Positions 17,582 through 25,330 of a stretch of DNA of 64,000 bases are shown here, piece after piece; the stretch's first letter is position 1, and every line of letters starts with the position of its first letter. Below the pieces are notes generated by a model. The model was not told the origin of the DNA, did not search any database, and worked only from the letters and a program-made list of their open reading frames with translations. A program made the position numbers and the translations under genes. Source of the stretch: Bradyrhizobiaceae bacterium (GTDB lineage Bacteria; Pseudomonadota; Alphaproteobacteria; Rhizobiales; Xanthobacteraceae); contig RXJC01000071.1 of NCBI GenBank assembly GCA_003963435.1, positions 57,510-121,509 of the forward strand. Reading direction: 5' to 3'.

Positions 17582-18090
17582 TTTAGCTGCTACCTGCCTA
17601 GCTTAGGTACTGATGGCTTGCTGCGTTCGGCTCGGCCTTGAGCTCGGACAGGGGGTGTCGAGCGCATCATGCTTGCGCTGACCTGGCCGCACCCGAAGAA
17701 CGTCACGGACGCGGTTCTGGAGGCCCGGCTGTTTGCCGACGTCGGTACCAAGCAGGGCCATCGACGTCGCGCCGAGCCCGACTGGTGAGTAAATTAGGAT
17801 GGATATCTTGTCGGCGCGCAACCTCGACAACACTGGCTGCGGGCGCCGAACTCTCCTTGACGATCCGTCGTCGCCGCTCTGGACCCGATAGAATCGTAAC
17901 TGTCGTCACGTTTGCCTATTTGCTTGCAAATTAATGGGCAAATCATCTCACGCTAGAACAAGATTCTGAAGGCGGCCCTAACCGGCCTGACCGGAGGCTT
18001 ACTGCCTGCGAGAGGGTTTGCCGCTCGGGCAGTTGAGAGAGGCTCAGTCGAGGGCCCAATCGCACACCACTTCTCACAAGATGCGGCAGC
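17582..18090 (+). other. Decayed stretch with IS66 remnant
   Basis: Apart from the IS66 orfA remnant at 17703-17909 I see no gene. The stretch separates the copper region from the DUF6629 gene and looks like insertion-sequence debris. Confidence 0.45.
17703..17909 (-). mobile_element. IS66-family orfA (TnpA) N-terminal remnant
   Basis: The minus-strand frame reads MTTVTILSGPERRRR, then IVKESSAPAASVVEVARRQDIHPN. These are the opening and helix-turn-helix segments of IS66-type OrfA proteins. The usual residues between RRRR and IVEES are missing, and the frame degenerates after HPNLL, so the copy is dead. No terminal inverted repeats or downstream transposase (OrfC) are recognisable. Confidence 0.5.
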
Positions 18091-18777
18091 CTATTTGAAA
18101 ATTTCCGGGCATTCGCGACAGCATTTGTTGCGCACGATGATGTAAATCAGGTGAAGGGTTCCAAGCCCGGCGAGAAAACAGAAGAACGATATGTAGGCAA
18201 AGGTCAGAAACGCATAGACTACAACTGTGATAGCAATCAGCGTCAATCCAAACAGGCGGATGTGCAGGTAGGTTGAAATCATGGCCGGCATAATGAGCAG
18301 AAAAACATAGATCGAGTAGGTCAGCCAGCGTGGGATCAGATAATCAAGAAACATCGTGTCTTCATACGCCAGCGACTGCCGGTTAATCCTGACGTTTACC
18401 CAATCTGGATGGAAGAGATGTGGGACGAAGAGGACTAACCCAAAAACAAGCCCTGCCGCGGCAAAACCCATTAGCAGCAATTTGCGCCGGTTGGCTGGAG
18501 GCTCAAGAAAATAGATGCTAAACGGCACCCAGACCGGCCAAATGAGCCAAGAGAAAAAGATAAACCCCATGGCAGCCCACCAGATCATGGACGGGTCGGA
18601 GTTGTTCATTCCCATCCAGACATGACCCTCCGTGAATTGCTGTAGGCCGGCCAGCGTCGGCATCTGCGAAATGGGAAAGTATCGCTTGTTGACCTCGAAT
18701 GCTTTCCAACCGGCAAAGGCACCCCCAACCATCAGGACGCCGCCGGCAGCAAAGCTTACAGGTTCGCAAAAGCACAT
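18091..18777 (-). CDS. DUF6629-family membrane protein
   Basis: The 228-residue protein starts MCFCEPVSFAAGGVLMVGG, the N-terminal signature of the DUF6629 family (MCF-x-x-x-x-SFAAG), and has about seven hydrophobic segments. The second part (RWLTYSIYVFLLIMPAMIS) fits the same family. It ends with a cysteine-containing cytoplasmic tail, RNKCCRECPEIFK, which could bind metal. Function is unknown. By eye the gene is less GC-rich than its neighbours, which hints at recent acquisition. A 32-residue membrane peptide gene lies just upstream on the same strand. Confidence 0.7.
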   Translation of the reverse strand: MCFCEPVSFAAGGVLMVGGAFAGWKAFEVNKRYFPISQMPTLAGLQQFTEGHVWMGMNNSDPSMIWWAAMGFIFFSWLIWPVWVPFSIYFLEPPANRRKLLLMGFAAAGLVFGLVLFVPHLFHPDWVNVRINRQSLAYEDTMFLDYLIPRWLTYSIYVFLLIMPAMISTYLHIRLFGLTLIAITVVVYAFLTFAYISFFCFLAGLGTLHLIYIIVRNKCCRECPEIFK

Positions 18778-18866
18778 ACCTAGTTCTCTATTGGTATCGG
18801 AGCGAAGCTACAAAAGGACCTGTTATGTTGCGAATTGGGCCACTCGCAATTTCGAACAGGCCGTAC

Positions 18867-18965
18867 CTAGTGTGGGACTTGTGGCGTCATCAGATACTCG
18901 GTGGCAGCGATAGCCATCAGGGCAACAGCAATCCAGACCCATCGCGGTATTGATCTTAAGTGCAT
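18867..18965 (-). CDS. 32-residue single-helix membrane peptide (tentative)
   Basis: This ORF is too short for the track. It reads MHLRSIPRWVWIAVALMAIA followed by ATEYLMTPQVPH and a stop, giving one clear transmembrane helix with a positive N-terminus. GGGAG lies a suitable distance upstream of the ATG. It is on the same strand as, and 89 bases before, the DUF6629 gene, so the two may be co-transcribed. No named family is recognised. Confidence 0.45.
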   Translation of the reverse strand: MHLRSIPRWVWIAVALMAIAATEYLMTPQVPH

Positions 18966-19568
18966 GGCAGGGCTCCCATGATGTCAAGCTTTAGGATTGT
19001 TCTCGCAGGCCTCCAAGGGCATTCATTCTGGCTTCAACAGATCAATAAAGCGGTAACCGGCATAGTCGATCGGCTCGTTGCGCGGTGCAAGCGGTTGGAC
19101 GGATAGATTGTCACAACACAGGGAGCAGAAACATCGTCCGGTGAGGCTGGTAATGTTGGACGGATGGGGCTGGCGAGAAGACTCGGCCGACAACGCCGTT
19201 CGTCTTGCGCACACCCTACCTTCGATCGTCTGCGGGCACCTGTCCACATGCCCTCGTGCGCGCGTCGGGTGACGATGTTGGTCTGCCGCAGGGGCAGATG
19301 GGCAATTCCGAAGTCGGCCATATTGCGGACTGAGTTCGGTGAGACCTACGCCAAGTACGTGGCGGAAGTGCCGGCATTCATCCCCTATCAGAACCGTCGG
19401 TTCGGTCAGACTCTTCCCACGGCTCCTGGCGAGAGCAATGAGATTAAGGCATTGCTCGCGGCTGTCGGTGGCACATTGCCCAGCGATGCGACATGTTACG
19501 AAACATTGTTGAAACCAGTTTTTGATCTCCCTCGGACGAGCGAGATCGAACAAGGACACCGGCGGCCG
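18966..19568 (+). other. Decayed intergenic stretch
   Basis: Apart from the methyltransferase-like remnant at 19311-19391 I see no gene. The ORFs at 19023-19559 (minus) and 19164-19646 (plus) overlap in opposite directions, lack ribosome sites and are not family-like along most of their length. Confidence 0.5.
19311..19391 (+). pseudogene. C-terminal remnant of an isoprenylcysteine-carboxylmethyltransferase-like protein
   Basis: The plus-strand frame reads [20 protein letters not shown] followed by PAFIPYQ. This resembles the C-terminal E-x-x-L-x-x-x-FG-x-x-Y-x-x-Y-x-x-x-VP-x-x-IP pattern of ICMT/PEMT-family membrane methyltransferases. The sequence upstream in the same frame does not look like the membrane part of that family, so only a fragment remains. 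Recognition rests on about 27 residues and is tentative. Confidence 0.35.
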
Positions 19569-19925
19569 TTAGCTCGTGTGCCTCCGCCCGGCGATCCTCG
19601 AAACGGAATGCGCTATTCTGCCAAGGAGTCCGGTAAAATCTGGTAGATCGATCATCGCGAGAAGCAGGGCGGCGATCCAGAAAACATTGATATGCGTAAA
19701 CATGGCGAGCAAGCCCAGCACCGCCACGACCTCGTACTGCACCTTTTGCTCCTTTTGAGCGATGTGTTCGGGGAGATGATGTAGACGCAAGAACAGGATC
19801 CCGAAGGCCAAGGTGAATAGAACCAAGAATACCCCCATAGCGATCAGAAGCACGTCGTGTTGCCCCGGTTCGGTGATGAACCATGGCAGGTTTACTGACA
19901 ATGCCAACGGATGCAGCTCCACCAT
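19569..19925 (-). CDS. Small membrane protein, unknown, under a FixK-type box
   Basis: I prefer the start at 19925 (MVELHPLALSVNLPWFITEP) because AAGG lies seven bases upstream; the track start at 19967 would overlap the regulatory box. The 118-residue protein has two to three hydrophobic helices (HDVLLIAMGVFLVLFTLAFG and VVAVLGLLAMFTHINVFWIAALLLAMI) joined by a charged linker HLPEHIAQKEQKVQ. No family is recognised. An exact TTGAT-N4-ATCAA box lies 33 bases upstream of the ATG, so it is probably expressed under low oxygen. Confidence 0.65.
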   Translation of the reverse strand: MVELHPLALSVNLPWFITEPGQHDVLLIAMGVFLVLFTLAFGILFLRLHHLPEHIAQKEQKVQYEVVAVLGLLAMFTHINVFWIAALLLAMIDLPDFTGLLGRIAHSVSRIAGRRHTS

Positions 19926-19958
19926 AAAGCGACCTTGAGCGAGAGCTATTTGAGGCGC

Positions 19959-19972
19959 TTGATCCAAATCAA
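19959..19972. promoter_or_regulatory. FNR/FixK box (exact TTGAT-N4-ATCAA)
   Basis: TTGATCCAAATCAA is a perfect match to the FNR/FixK inverted repeat. Its centre is about 40 bases upstream of the start codon at 19925 on the minus strand. It is the strongest of the four FixK-like sites in the left part of the window. Confidence 0.7.
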
Positions 19973-20523
19973 GCTCGCCCCGTCCCCGGCGCTCACGGTG
20001 ATGTACGTCAAGCTGGCTCGGACCGACCGATGATCCGACGCAGGGCGGACGTGGGACTTACCCCATGGATCGAACGCGCCCGCGCCAGCCTTGTCGCCTC
20101 GTTCGCCAGCGGCGTCGCAAAGGATGAAATCGCTGTCGGGCGGCGATCACTTCGCCCTGGTCCAACAGCCAGACTGAAGGTCAGATCACGCGCCCCAAGC
20201 TCGTCAGACGGCAAATGCACGGCCGCGGAAAAATCGATCAGCTTCAAGCCAGACAAATTGGCGCAGAATAATCGGAGCTGCACCAAATTTGCGTCAGAGC
20301 CATTTTTGGGCCGAATAACAATGAGAGCGAACCGAGGCGGACGCGTGCACTGGTCGCCGCATCGACGGTGAAAGATAAGGCTGACGCGACCGCCTTGAGC
20401 TCTCCGCTTGCGCAAGGAGGTGAGACAGAGCTTTTGAGGTGCTCGCTCAGCTCTTCGACGGCCTGTAGGGGCCCAGTTGCAGAAATGGGGCCGCAGCGCT
20501 TATACTAACTAAGTTATTGATGT

Positions 20524-20551
20524 TATTCGCATAACATAGATTATGGAATAA
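20524..20551. other. dif-like Xer recombination site
   Basis: The 28-base site has a left arm TATTCGCATAA, a 6-base spacer CATAGA and a right arm TTATGGAATAA. The CGCATAA core of the XerC arm and the TTATG core of the XerD arm match bacterial dif, with the standard 6-base spacing, in an AT-rich patch. A palindrome ATGTTAT-TCGC-ATAACAT overlaps the left arm. Such sites resolve dimers of secondary replicons or serve as integration points for Xer-dependent mobile elements. It could be chance, since the outer arm positions differ. Confidence 0.5.
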
Positions 20552-20596
20552 ATTCTTATTTCCCGAACCTCGAAATTCGCTGATTCACTAGGTTTG

Positions 20597-21013
20597 TTAT
20601 GACGCAATCGCTCGTCTTCGCCGGACAGCGTCGCGTTGGCGTCGCCTCCGTTCCCGAATGCGTCGAACTGGCGCTATCAAAGGCATCGGTGACAGCGTCG
20701 TGGCCGGCGTCGGCTCGTCGACCGCGCAGATGGGAGGCAGTTCCGTTGTTGGGGCGGGTGCGGGCCGCGCCTCCATGATCTCGAGAACCGCGCGTCCCTT
20801 GTCGGTGATACGCCAGCCGCCGTTCATCCGCCCGATGAGACCTTGGGAGAAGATATCCAGGTCGGGCACGCGGGCCGCCAATCGCTTCGTACGTTCGGCC
20901 CAGTCCCGTCCGCTGGTCGCCAGGATCGCCATATCGCGCTTGAGGTCCGCCATGGCGGCGAACCCGTCTGGATAGCTGACCAGCACCTTGAGAACCGTCA
21001 CCTGGAAGTTCAC
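20597..21013 (-). CDS. Winged-helix-like hypothetical protein
   Basis: The 138-residue protein starts at a GTG. Its first 80 residues (VTVLKVLVSYPDGFAAMADL...DIFSQGLIGRMNGGWRITDK followed by GRAVLEIME) have the pattern of a winged helix, with a strand-turn-strand GGWRITDKGR wing. The C-terminus is a proline/arginine-rich tail. A truncated relative is encoded at 33061-33423, sharing the pattern (D/E)LDIF-Q-LI and W-IT--GR. A DNA-binding role is plausible. It lies beside the dif-like site, downstream on the same strand. Confidence 0.6.
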   Translation of the reverse strand: MNFQVTVLKVLVSYPDGFAAMADLKRDMAILATSGRDWAERTKRLAARVPDLDIFSQGLIGRMNGGWRITDKGRAVLEIMEARPAPAPTTELPPICAVDEPTPATTLSPMPLIAPVRRIRERRRRQRDAVRRRRAIAS

Positions 21014-21372
21014 TGCCCCACCCGTACCCGGCTTCCGCGAACTTACTTCCTCGGCATCTTAGGAGCATTCGTGAGCCTCTGTCGATTCCCGACATTCATC
21101 CGCGGGCGTCCGTTGGAGGTGCGCAGCGCCAAAATCCTTGTTGGGCATGACAACGGCTGAAGATTCCAGGTCGGATAGTTCGGCTCGCGAATTGCCCCCC
21201 GACAGCTCGCGCAGGCAGGGCTGGTACGTCGATATGTCGACGATGCGGATTCCGTGGAAAACCCGCCGGTCGGGCCGCTGATTGACGCCCGGCTGTGGAC
21301 ATTGAGAGCTACGACATCGAAATCGAGCGAGGATGATGTTGAATCCGGCCGCACCGATGAGAGGGAGAGTTC
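21014..21372 (+). other. Intergenic stretch between divergent genes
   Basis: The stretch separates the minus-strand winged-helix gene from the plus-strand DUF2130 gene and should hold both promoters. I cannot assign -35/-10 boxes with confidence. GAGAGGGAGAG just before 21373 is the ribosome site of the DUF2130 gene. Confidence 0.45.
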
Positions 21373-22686
21373 ATGACTTTCAAAGCAACCGCAGCCGGCG
21401 CCTCGCACGAGCCGACCTTACATTGCCCCAATTGCAATCACGAAATCCGGCTGACCGAGTCGCTGGCCGCTCCCCTCCTCGCTGAAACCCGTCAGCGCTT
21501 TCAAGAGCAACTGGCCAGCAAAGATGCCGAGATGGAGCGCAAGACCGAGGCGCTGCGGCTGGAACGCGAGCAGGTGGCGAAGGACCGCGCGCAAATCGAA
21601 GACCAGGTTGCGAGGCGATTGACCGCCGAACGCGCCCAGCTGGTCGCGGCCGAAAGCAAGAAGGCGCGGGAGGCGGCCGCGGCCGAGCTACAGACGAAAG
21701 AGGCGGAAGCTGCGGAGCTGCGAGCCACCCTGCTCTCCAACAACATGAAGCTTGCCGAGGCCCAAAAGCAGCAGGCTGAACTGATGCGGCAGCAGCGGGC
21801 GCTCGAAGAGGAAAAGCGCGAGCTCGACCTGACGATAGAGAAGCGCGTGCAGGCCTCGATCAGTGAGATCCAGATCAAGGCCAGGCAGGAAGCCGACGAG
21901 GCAGCGCGCTTGCGCGTCGCCGAGAAGGACCAGACCATCGAGTCGATGACACGCACGATCGAGGAACTCAAGCGCAAGGCCGAACAGGGATCACAGCAAT
22001 CTCAAGGCGAGGTTCTCGAGCTCGAGCTCGAAGAGCTTCTGCGCGGGCGTTTTCCAACCGATTCGATTGAGCCGGTTGGCAAAGGTGAGCTCGGGGCGGA
22101 CGTTATTCAACAGGTGAATGGTGCTATTGGCCAATCTGCCGGCATCATCCTTTGGGAAACCAAGCGCACGAAGGCTTGGAGTGACGGGTGGCTCGCCAAA
22201 TTGCGTGACGACCAGCGTCGTTCCGGCGCCGACGTCGCTCTGATCATCTCCCATGCGCTGCCGAAACATATCGAGCAATTTGACCTGGTCGACGGTGTAT
22301 GGGTGGCTCATCCGCGTTGCGCATTGCCGGTCGCCGTGGCGCTCCGCCAGGGTCTGATCGATGTGAGCAGCTCGCGCCTCGTTCAGCAGGGTCAGCAGAG
22401 CAAGATGGAGCAGGTTTATCACTATTTGACCGGCACGAAGTTTCGGCAGCGCGTCGAAGCGGTGGTCGAGAAGTTCAACGACATGCGTGAGGACCTCGAC
22501 AAGGAGCGCAAGTTCATGGGTCGTCAGTGGGCCAAGCGGGAGACGCAGATACTGGCCGTCGTGGAGTCGACGGTCGGCATGGTCGGCGACCTGCAGGCGA
22601 TCGCTGGCAAGGCCATGCCGGAGATACCGAGCCTCGAAGTGCCGCTGCTTGAAACCTCTGCCGTCTCTGAGCGGAGAGCGAGCTAG
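21373..22686 (+). CDS. DUF2130 family protein (coiled coil plus nuclease-like domain)
   Basis: The 437-residue protein has an N-terminal zinc knuckle (LHCPNCNHEIRL). A long coiled coil of about 170 residues follows (DAEMERKTEALRLEREQVAK...), then the conserved DUF2130 domain. That domain includes DSIEPVGKGELGADVIQQV and GIILWETKRTKAW, which has the D...ExK arrangement of a PD-(D/E)xK nuclease fold, as in RmuC-like proteins. The ATG follows GAGAGGGAGAGTTC. The role is unknown; a DNA-processing or defence function is a reasonable guess given its neighbours. It is transcribed toward the defence-type genes but is separated from them by about 440 bases of repeat-bearing DNA. Confidence 0.82.
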   Translation: MTFKATAAGASHEPTLHCPNCNHEIRLTESLAAPLLAETRQRFQEQLASKDAEMERKTEALRLEREQVAKDRAQIEDQVARRLTAERAQLVAAESKKAREAAAAELQTKEAEAAELRATLLSNNMKLAEAQKQQAELMRQQRALEEEKRELDLTIEKRVQASISEIQIKARQEADEAARLRVAEKDQTIESMTRTIEELKRKAEQGSQQSQGEVLELELEELLRGRFPTDSIEPVGKGELGADVIQQVNGAIGQSAGIILWETKRTKAWSDGWLAKLRDDQRRSGADVALIISHALPKHIEQFDLVDGVWVAHPRCALPVAVALRQGLIDVSSSRLVQQGQQSKMEQVYHYLTGTKFRQRVEAVVEKFNDMREDLDKERKFMGRQWAKRETQILAVVESTVGMVGDLQAIAGKAMPEIPSLEVPLLETSAVSERRAS

Positions 22687-23125
22687 TTAGTCGCCCCCGA
22701 CCGGGAATCAGGTCGCTTTGCTTCCCTATGGAGGCGGCAGAGGGGACGCGGCGATGGCGTCACGGCGATCCTGAGGTTCGGTCCCAACAACAACGCATGC
22801 GGCGCAGATGATGTTGACGATCGCGTAACGGTACCAATTGGCACTGCGATGTTCCATATTGAGCTCGCGCGATCTCTCGAAGACCGCCACCATCATCAAG
22901 GGCCTTGCTCGGCTCTCACGTCTACCCCAAGAACCCTTTACGCGGTGGCCAGAATTGTCACTGGTGGATTGTTGAAAGCGGCGACAACTAACCTACAATG
23001 CTATTTCCCTATTTGTTCTATATTTGATAAGAACATCGCTCCCAAACAACAGCAACCGGCCAGGTAACCCGCCAAAACCCTGGGCGCTGTCCTCTGCGCC
23101 CGCGCAAGGCGCAACCGAATCGGAT
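22687..23125 (+). other. Intergenic stretch formed mainly by the left copy of a duplicated segment
   Basis: Most of this stretch is the left repeat described at 22830-23034. The remainder (22687-22829) holds nothing I recognise. Confidence 0.5.
22830..23034. repeat. Left copy of a duplicated cspA-promoter/SOS-box segment
   Basis: By eye, 22830-22950 resembles 32985-33088 (shared stretches GGCTCTCACGTCTA and CCCTTTACGCGG), and 22963-23034 resembles 33646-33719 (shared TGTTGAAAGCGGCGACAACT and CCCTATTTGTTCTAT). In the right copy the first part is the upstream region of a cspA gene; here cspA itself is absent. The second part includes TTTC-N7-GTTC at 23004-23018, a degenerate form of the LexA-type box seen intact at 33689. 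The two copies bracket the Gabija-bearing block. Confidence 0.65.
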
Positions 23126-23410
23126 ATGTTTTCGGACCGATTAGCTCCCAATTTAGGTCCCGACATGATGCAACGATCCGACATCGTTTCGGCCGGCATC
23201 CCGCCTAGCGTCGAGGTCGACGAGATGCTGGCGTGCCCGTCGTTGACCGACGTCCCGCCCATCTGGCTCGATGCGCTATCGAGGGCAAGAATCTACCTCG
23301 ATGCCGCGAACATCCTGGAGGACGGGTCGCCGCGCCTTTGCCAACTGATCGACGCCGCCGGTGACATCGAAGAGGTAGCGATCCGGGCTCTGTCACGGGT
23401 TGTGGCGTGA
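23126..23410 (+). CDS. Hypothetical protein, first gene of a four-gene operon
   Basis: No family is recognised. The reliable part of the frame is VDEMLACPSLTDVPPIWLDA followed by LSRARIYLDAANILEDGSPR, a helical acidic sequence. The start is uncertain: the track begins at 23024 inside the left repeat; ATG 23126 gives about 94 residues, and ATG 23165 or 23168 is also possible. The stop overlaps the GTG of the next gene (GTGA), so the two are translationally coupled. Position in a tight operon with DUF2971 and DUF2200 genes suggests that the products act together. Confidence 0.55.
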   Translation: MFSDRLAPNLGPDMMQRSDIVSAGIPPSVEVDEMLACPSLTDVPPIWLDALSRARIYLDAANILEDGSPRLCQLIDAAGDIEEVAIRALSRVVA

Positions 23411-23907
23411 TCGGCGAATGGCTTGGCCTCTCCAAGCTCCTGCCCGGCGCCGCCTCTGCTGCGAAGGCGGTCTACGGCCGCGTGGTCGGAAAGTCGCCCC
23501 GGCTCAACTTTGACACCACGAGCGGCGGCATCGAGCTGCACGTCTTCAACACGAAAGACGAGACCATTATCGTCGAGAGCGTCCAGGCCTCGCCGTCGCT
23601 GCTCGGCTTTTCGGAAGGAGCAGCACTGCGCGACGTCCTCAGGGCTGCAACGCATCAGGTGAATGGTGCTGATGAGGAGCGTCCAATTGCGGTGATATCT
23701 CCTGGCGAAAAGGCCGAGATTAGGATTCTTAAGACAACACTGGAGGGCAATCAGGCCGATCAGCTTATTCGCGTCACCGTTCGCTGGCGCACAGCCCGCC
23801 GTCGTCCATTCTCGAAAAGCGTGATCTCAATCCGGATCAGCGTTCGGGACATTCGCGACCTGCTTGTCGAGGTCGACCGCAAGCAGCCCGGGATCGTAAT
23901 TGTCTGA
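23407..23907 (+). CDS. Hypothetical beta-rich protein
   Basis: The 166-residue product starts at GTG 23407, overlapping the previous stop. A short amphipathic N-terminus (WLGLSKLLPGAASAAKAVYG) precedes an all-beta region (GGIELHVFNTKDETIIVESV...) that ends with basic strands RVTVRWRTARRRPFSKSVIS. This looks like a small immunoglobulin-like or beta-sandwich domain, but no family is recognised. The end of the frame overlaps the possible TTG start of the DUF2971 gene. Confidence 0.6.
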   Translation: MIGEWLGLSKLLPGAASAAKAVYGRVVGKSPRLNFDTTSGGIELHVFNTKDETIIVESVQASPSLLGFSEGAALRDVLRAATHQVNGADEERPIAVISPGEKAEIRILKTTLEGNQADQLIRVTVRWRTARRRPFSKSVISIRISVRDIRDLLVEVDRKQPGIVIV

Positions 23908-23935
23908 ACTTCATCGCAAGAGCCGCCCACACCGC

Positions 23936-24751
23936 ATGATTTTGTACCACTACACCTCCGCCGCAGGCCTTTATGGCATCGTTGCCAGCAAATCCCTGTG
24001 GACGTCGCATTACCGCTTTCTCAACGACACGTCCGAGTTTCGGCACGGCTGGGACATCGTGATCGCAGCCATCGAGCGCCGGAGCGCCGAGATCGGGCAG
24101 ATATCGTCGCTCGCCTGGGAGACGATAACGCTGTTTCGAGCGCACAGTGAAAGCGTACATGCGTTCGTCGGGTCCCTCACCTCCAACGGTGATCTGCTGT
24201 CGCAATGGCGCGGTTATAACCACGGACAGGGTTTCTCGATCGGCTTCGACGCGGACTGGCTGGTGCAGAACGCCGCCGCGCAGGGCTTCGACATCACCCC
24301 CGTGATCTACGACACCGCACAACAGCACGCGGCCGCCGACGCGGCTGTCGCTCTGCTCATTGCGCTTCTGTTGGAAGGAACGGACGAGCCGGAAGGCGCT
24401 CGCGCCCAAGTCAAGCGATGGTGGCCGCATGCGCTGAAAACGGCACTCGTTCTCAAGAACGAGCATTTCCGTGAGGAGTGCGAATCCCGACTGGTCTGGG
24501 CCGATGTGTCCTGGCCGCCCGGGCTGAAAACGCGCCTCTCCCCTGCCGGACTCGTTCCCTACCGGTCATGTCAGTTCAACGAAGTCATCATCCACAATTC
24601 GACCTCGCACCCCAACAACTGCGGCATCGAAGAAATCATCGTCGGGCCGGCCCTCGCGCCGCAGCAGGTCTGGGCGGTCGAGGCACTGCTGGCCACCCAT
24701 CACATGCGTCTTGCAATCAAACGCTCCGCGATACCGTATGTCGCGGACTGA
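23936..24751 (+). CDS. DUF2971 family protein
   Basis: The sequence opens [20 protein letters not shown] followed by [19 protein letters not shown], the hallmark N-terminus of DUF2971, a family frequent in defence islands. Further family features are [26 protein letters not shown] and the C-terminal [10 protein letters not shown]. Its fold is thought to resemble ADP-ribosyltransferase-like toxins, which is family knowledge and not shown here. I chose ATG 23936 (271 residues); a TTG at 23900 would overlap the upstream gene by eight bases. It is the third gene of a compact operon. Confidence 0.8.
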   Translation: MILYHYTSAAGLYGIVASKSLWTSHYRFLNDTSEFRHGWDIVIAAIERRSAEIGQISSLAWETITLFRAHSESVHAFVGSLTSNGDLLSQWRGYNHGQGFSIGFDADWLVQNAAAQGFDITPVIYDTAQQHAAADAAVALLIALLLEGTDEPEGARAQVKRWWPHALKTALVLKNEHFREECESRLVWADVSWPPGLKTRLSPAGLVPYRSCQFNEVIIHNSTSHPNNCGIEEIIVGPALAPQQVWAVEALLATHHMRLAIKRSAIPYVAD

Positions 24752-24813
24752 AGGCCTTTGCGCCTGATATGCTTGCCTGTCGCATGACCGGCTGTCTTCA
24801 AGAAAGTGGCGCC

Positions 24814-25164
24814 ATGGCAAAACACCGGATCTACACGACGAGCTTCGCCAGCGTTTACCCGCTCTACGTTGCCAAGGCCGAGAAAAAGGGGCGGACCAAG
24901 GCCGAGGTCGATCAAATCATCGCGTGGCTGACCGGCTATGGTCCAAAGGACCTCGAGGCAGAGCTAGCACGCAAGGCCGATTTCGAGACCTTCTTTGCGG
25001 AAGTGCCTCGGCTCAATCCGTCGCGGGCACTGATCAAGGGCGTGATTCGCGGCGTGCGCGTCGAGGACATCAAAGAACCAACGATGCAAGAGATTCGCTA
25101 CCTGGACAAATTGATCGACGAACTGGCACGCAGAAAGGCCATAGAGACACTTCTCAGACAATGA
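24814..25164 (+). CDS. DUF2200 family protein
   Basis: The 116-residue protein ([20 protein letters not shown]...) matches DUF2200 closely: [18 protein letters not shown], then [30 protein letters not shown]. The track ORF starts much earlier, at 24478, but overlaps the DUF2971 gene; the ATG at 24814 is the family's usual start. DUF2200 proteins are small and cytoplasmic, of unknown function, with a basic and aromatic N-terminus. It may be co-transcribed with the three preceding genes (gap 62 bases). Confidence 0.85.
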   Translation: MAKHRIYTTSFASVYPLYVAKAEKKGRTKAEVDQIIAWLTGYGPKDLEAELARKADFETFFAEVPRLNPSRALIKGVIRGVRVEDIKEPTMQEIRYLDKLIDELARRKAIETLLRQ

Positions 25165-25330
25165 CGTTGTCTGGGGCCGCGCATTATCGTCGCTGGCGCG
25201 AACTCGTTCCTTTGCCTGATTATTTAGCCTCGATCTCGTTGGGTAGCTCGATGCTATTCCTCCTACGCCACGCTATCACACAATCACCCTATGCGCCTGT
25301 GGAACGCGCTCGGATGTGGCTCGGCCCGTG

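Larger units (their letters stand above)
19926..20596 (+). other. Intergenic stretch with FixK box and dif-like site
   Basis: The stretch holds the TTGATCCAAATCAA box (19959-19972) and, in an AT-rich patch near 20500-20560, a site resembling a Xer recombination site (20524-20551). The overlapping ORFs at 20008-20415 and 20030-20371 lack ribosome sites and family features; I do not call them. Confidence 0.5.

Noticed and set aside
19023-19646. Opposed ORFs of 178 aa (minus) and 160 aa (plus)
   Set aside because: No ribosome sites; only a short methyltransferase-like piece is recognisable and is listed as a remnant.
20008-20415. 135-aa minus-strand ORF and overlapping 113-aa plus-strand ORF
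   Set aside because: Neither shows a start signal or family pattern.
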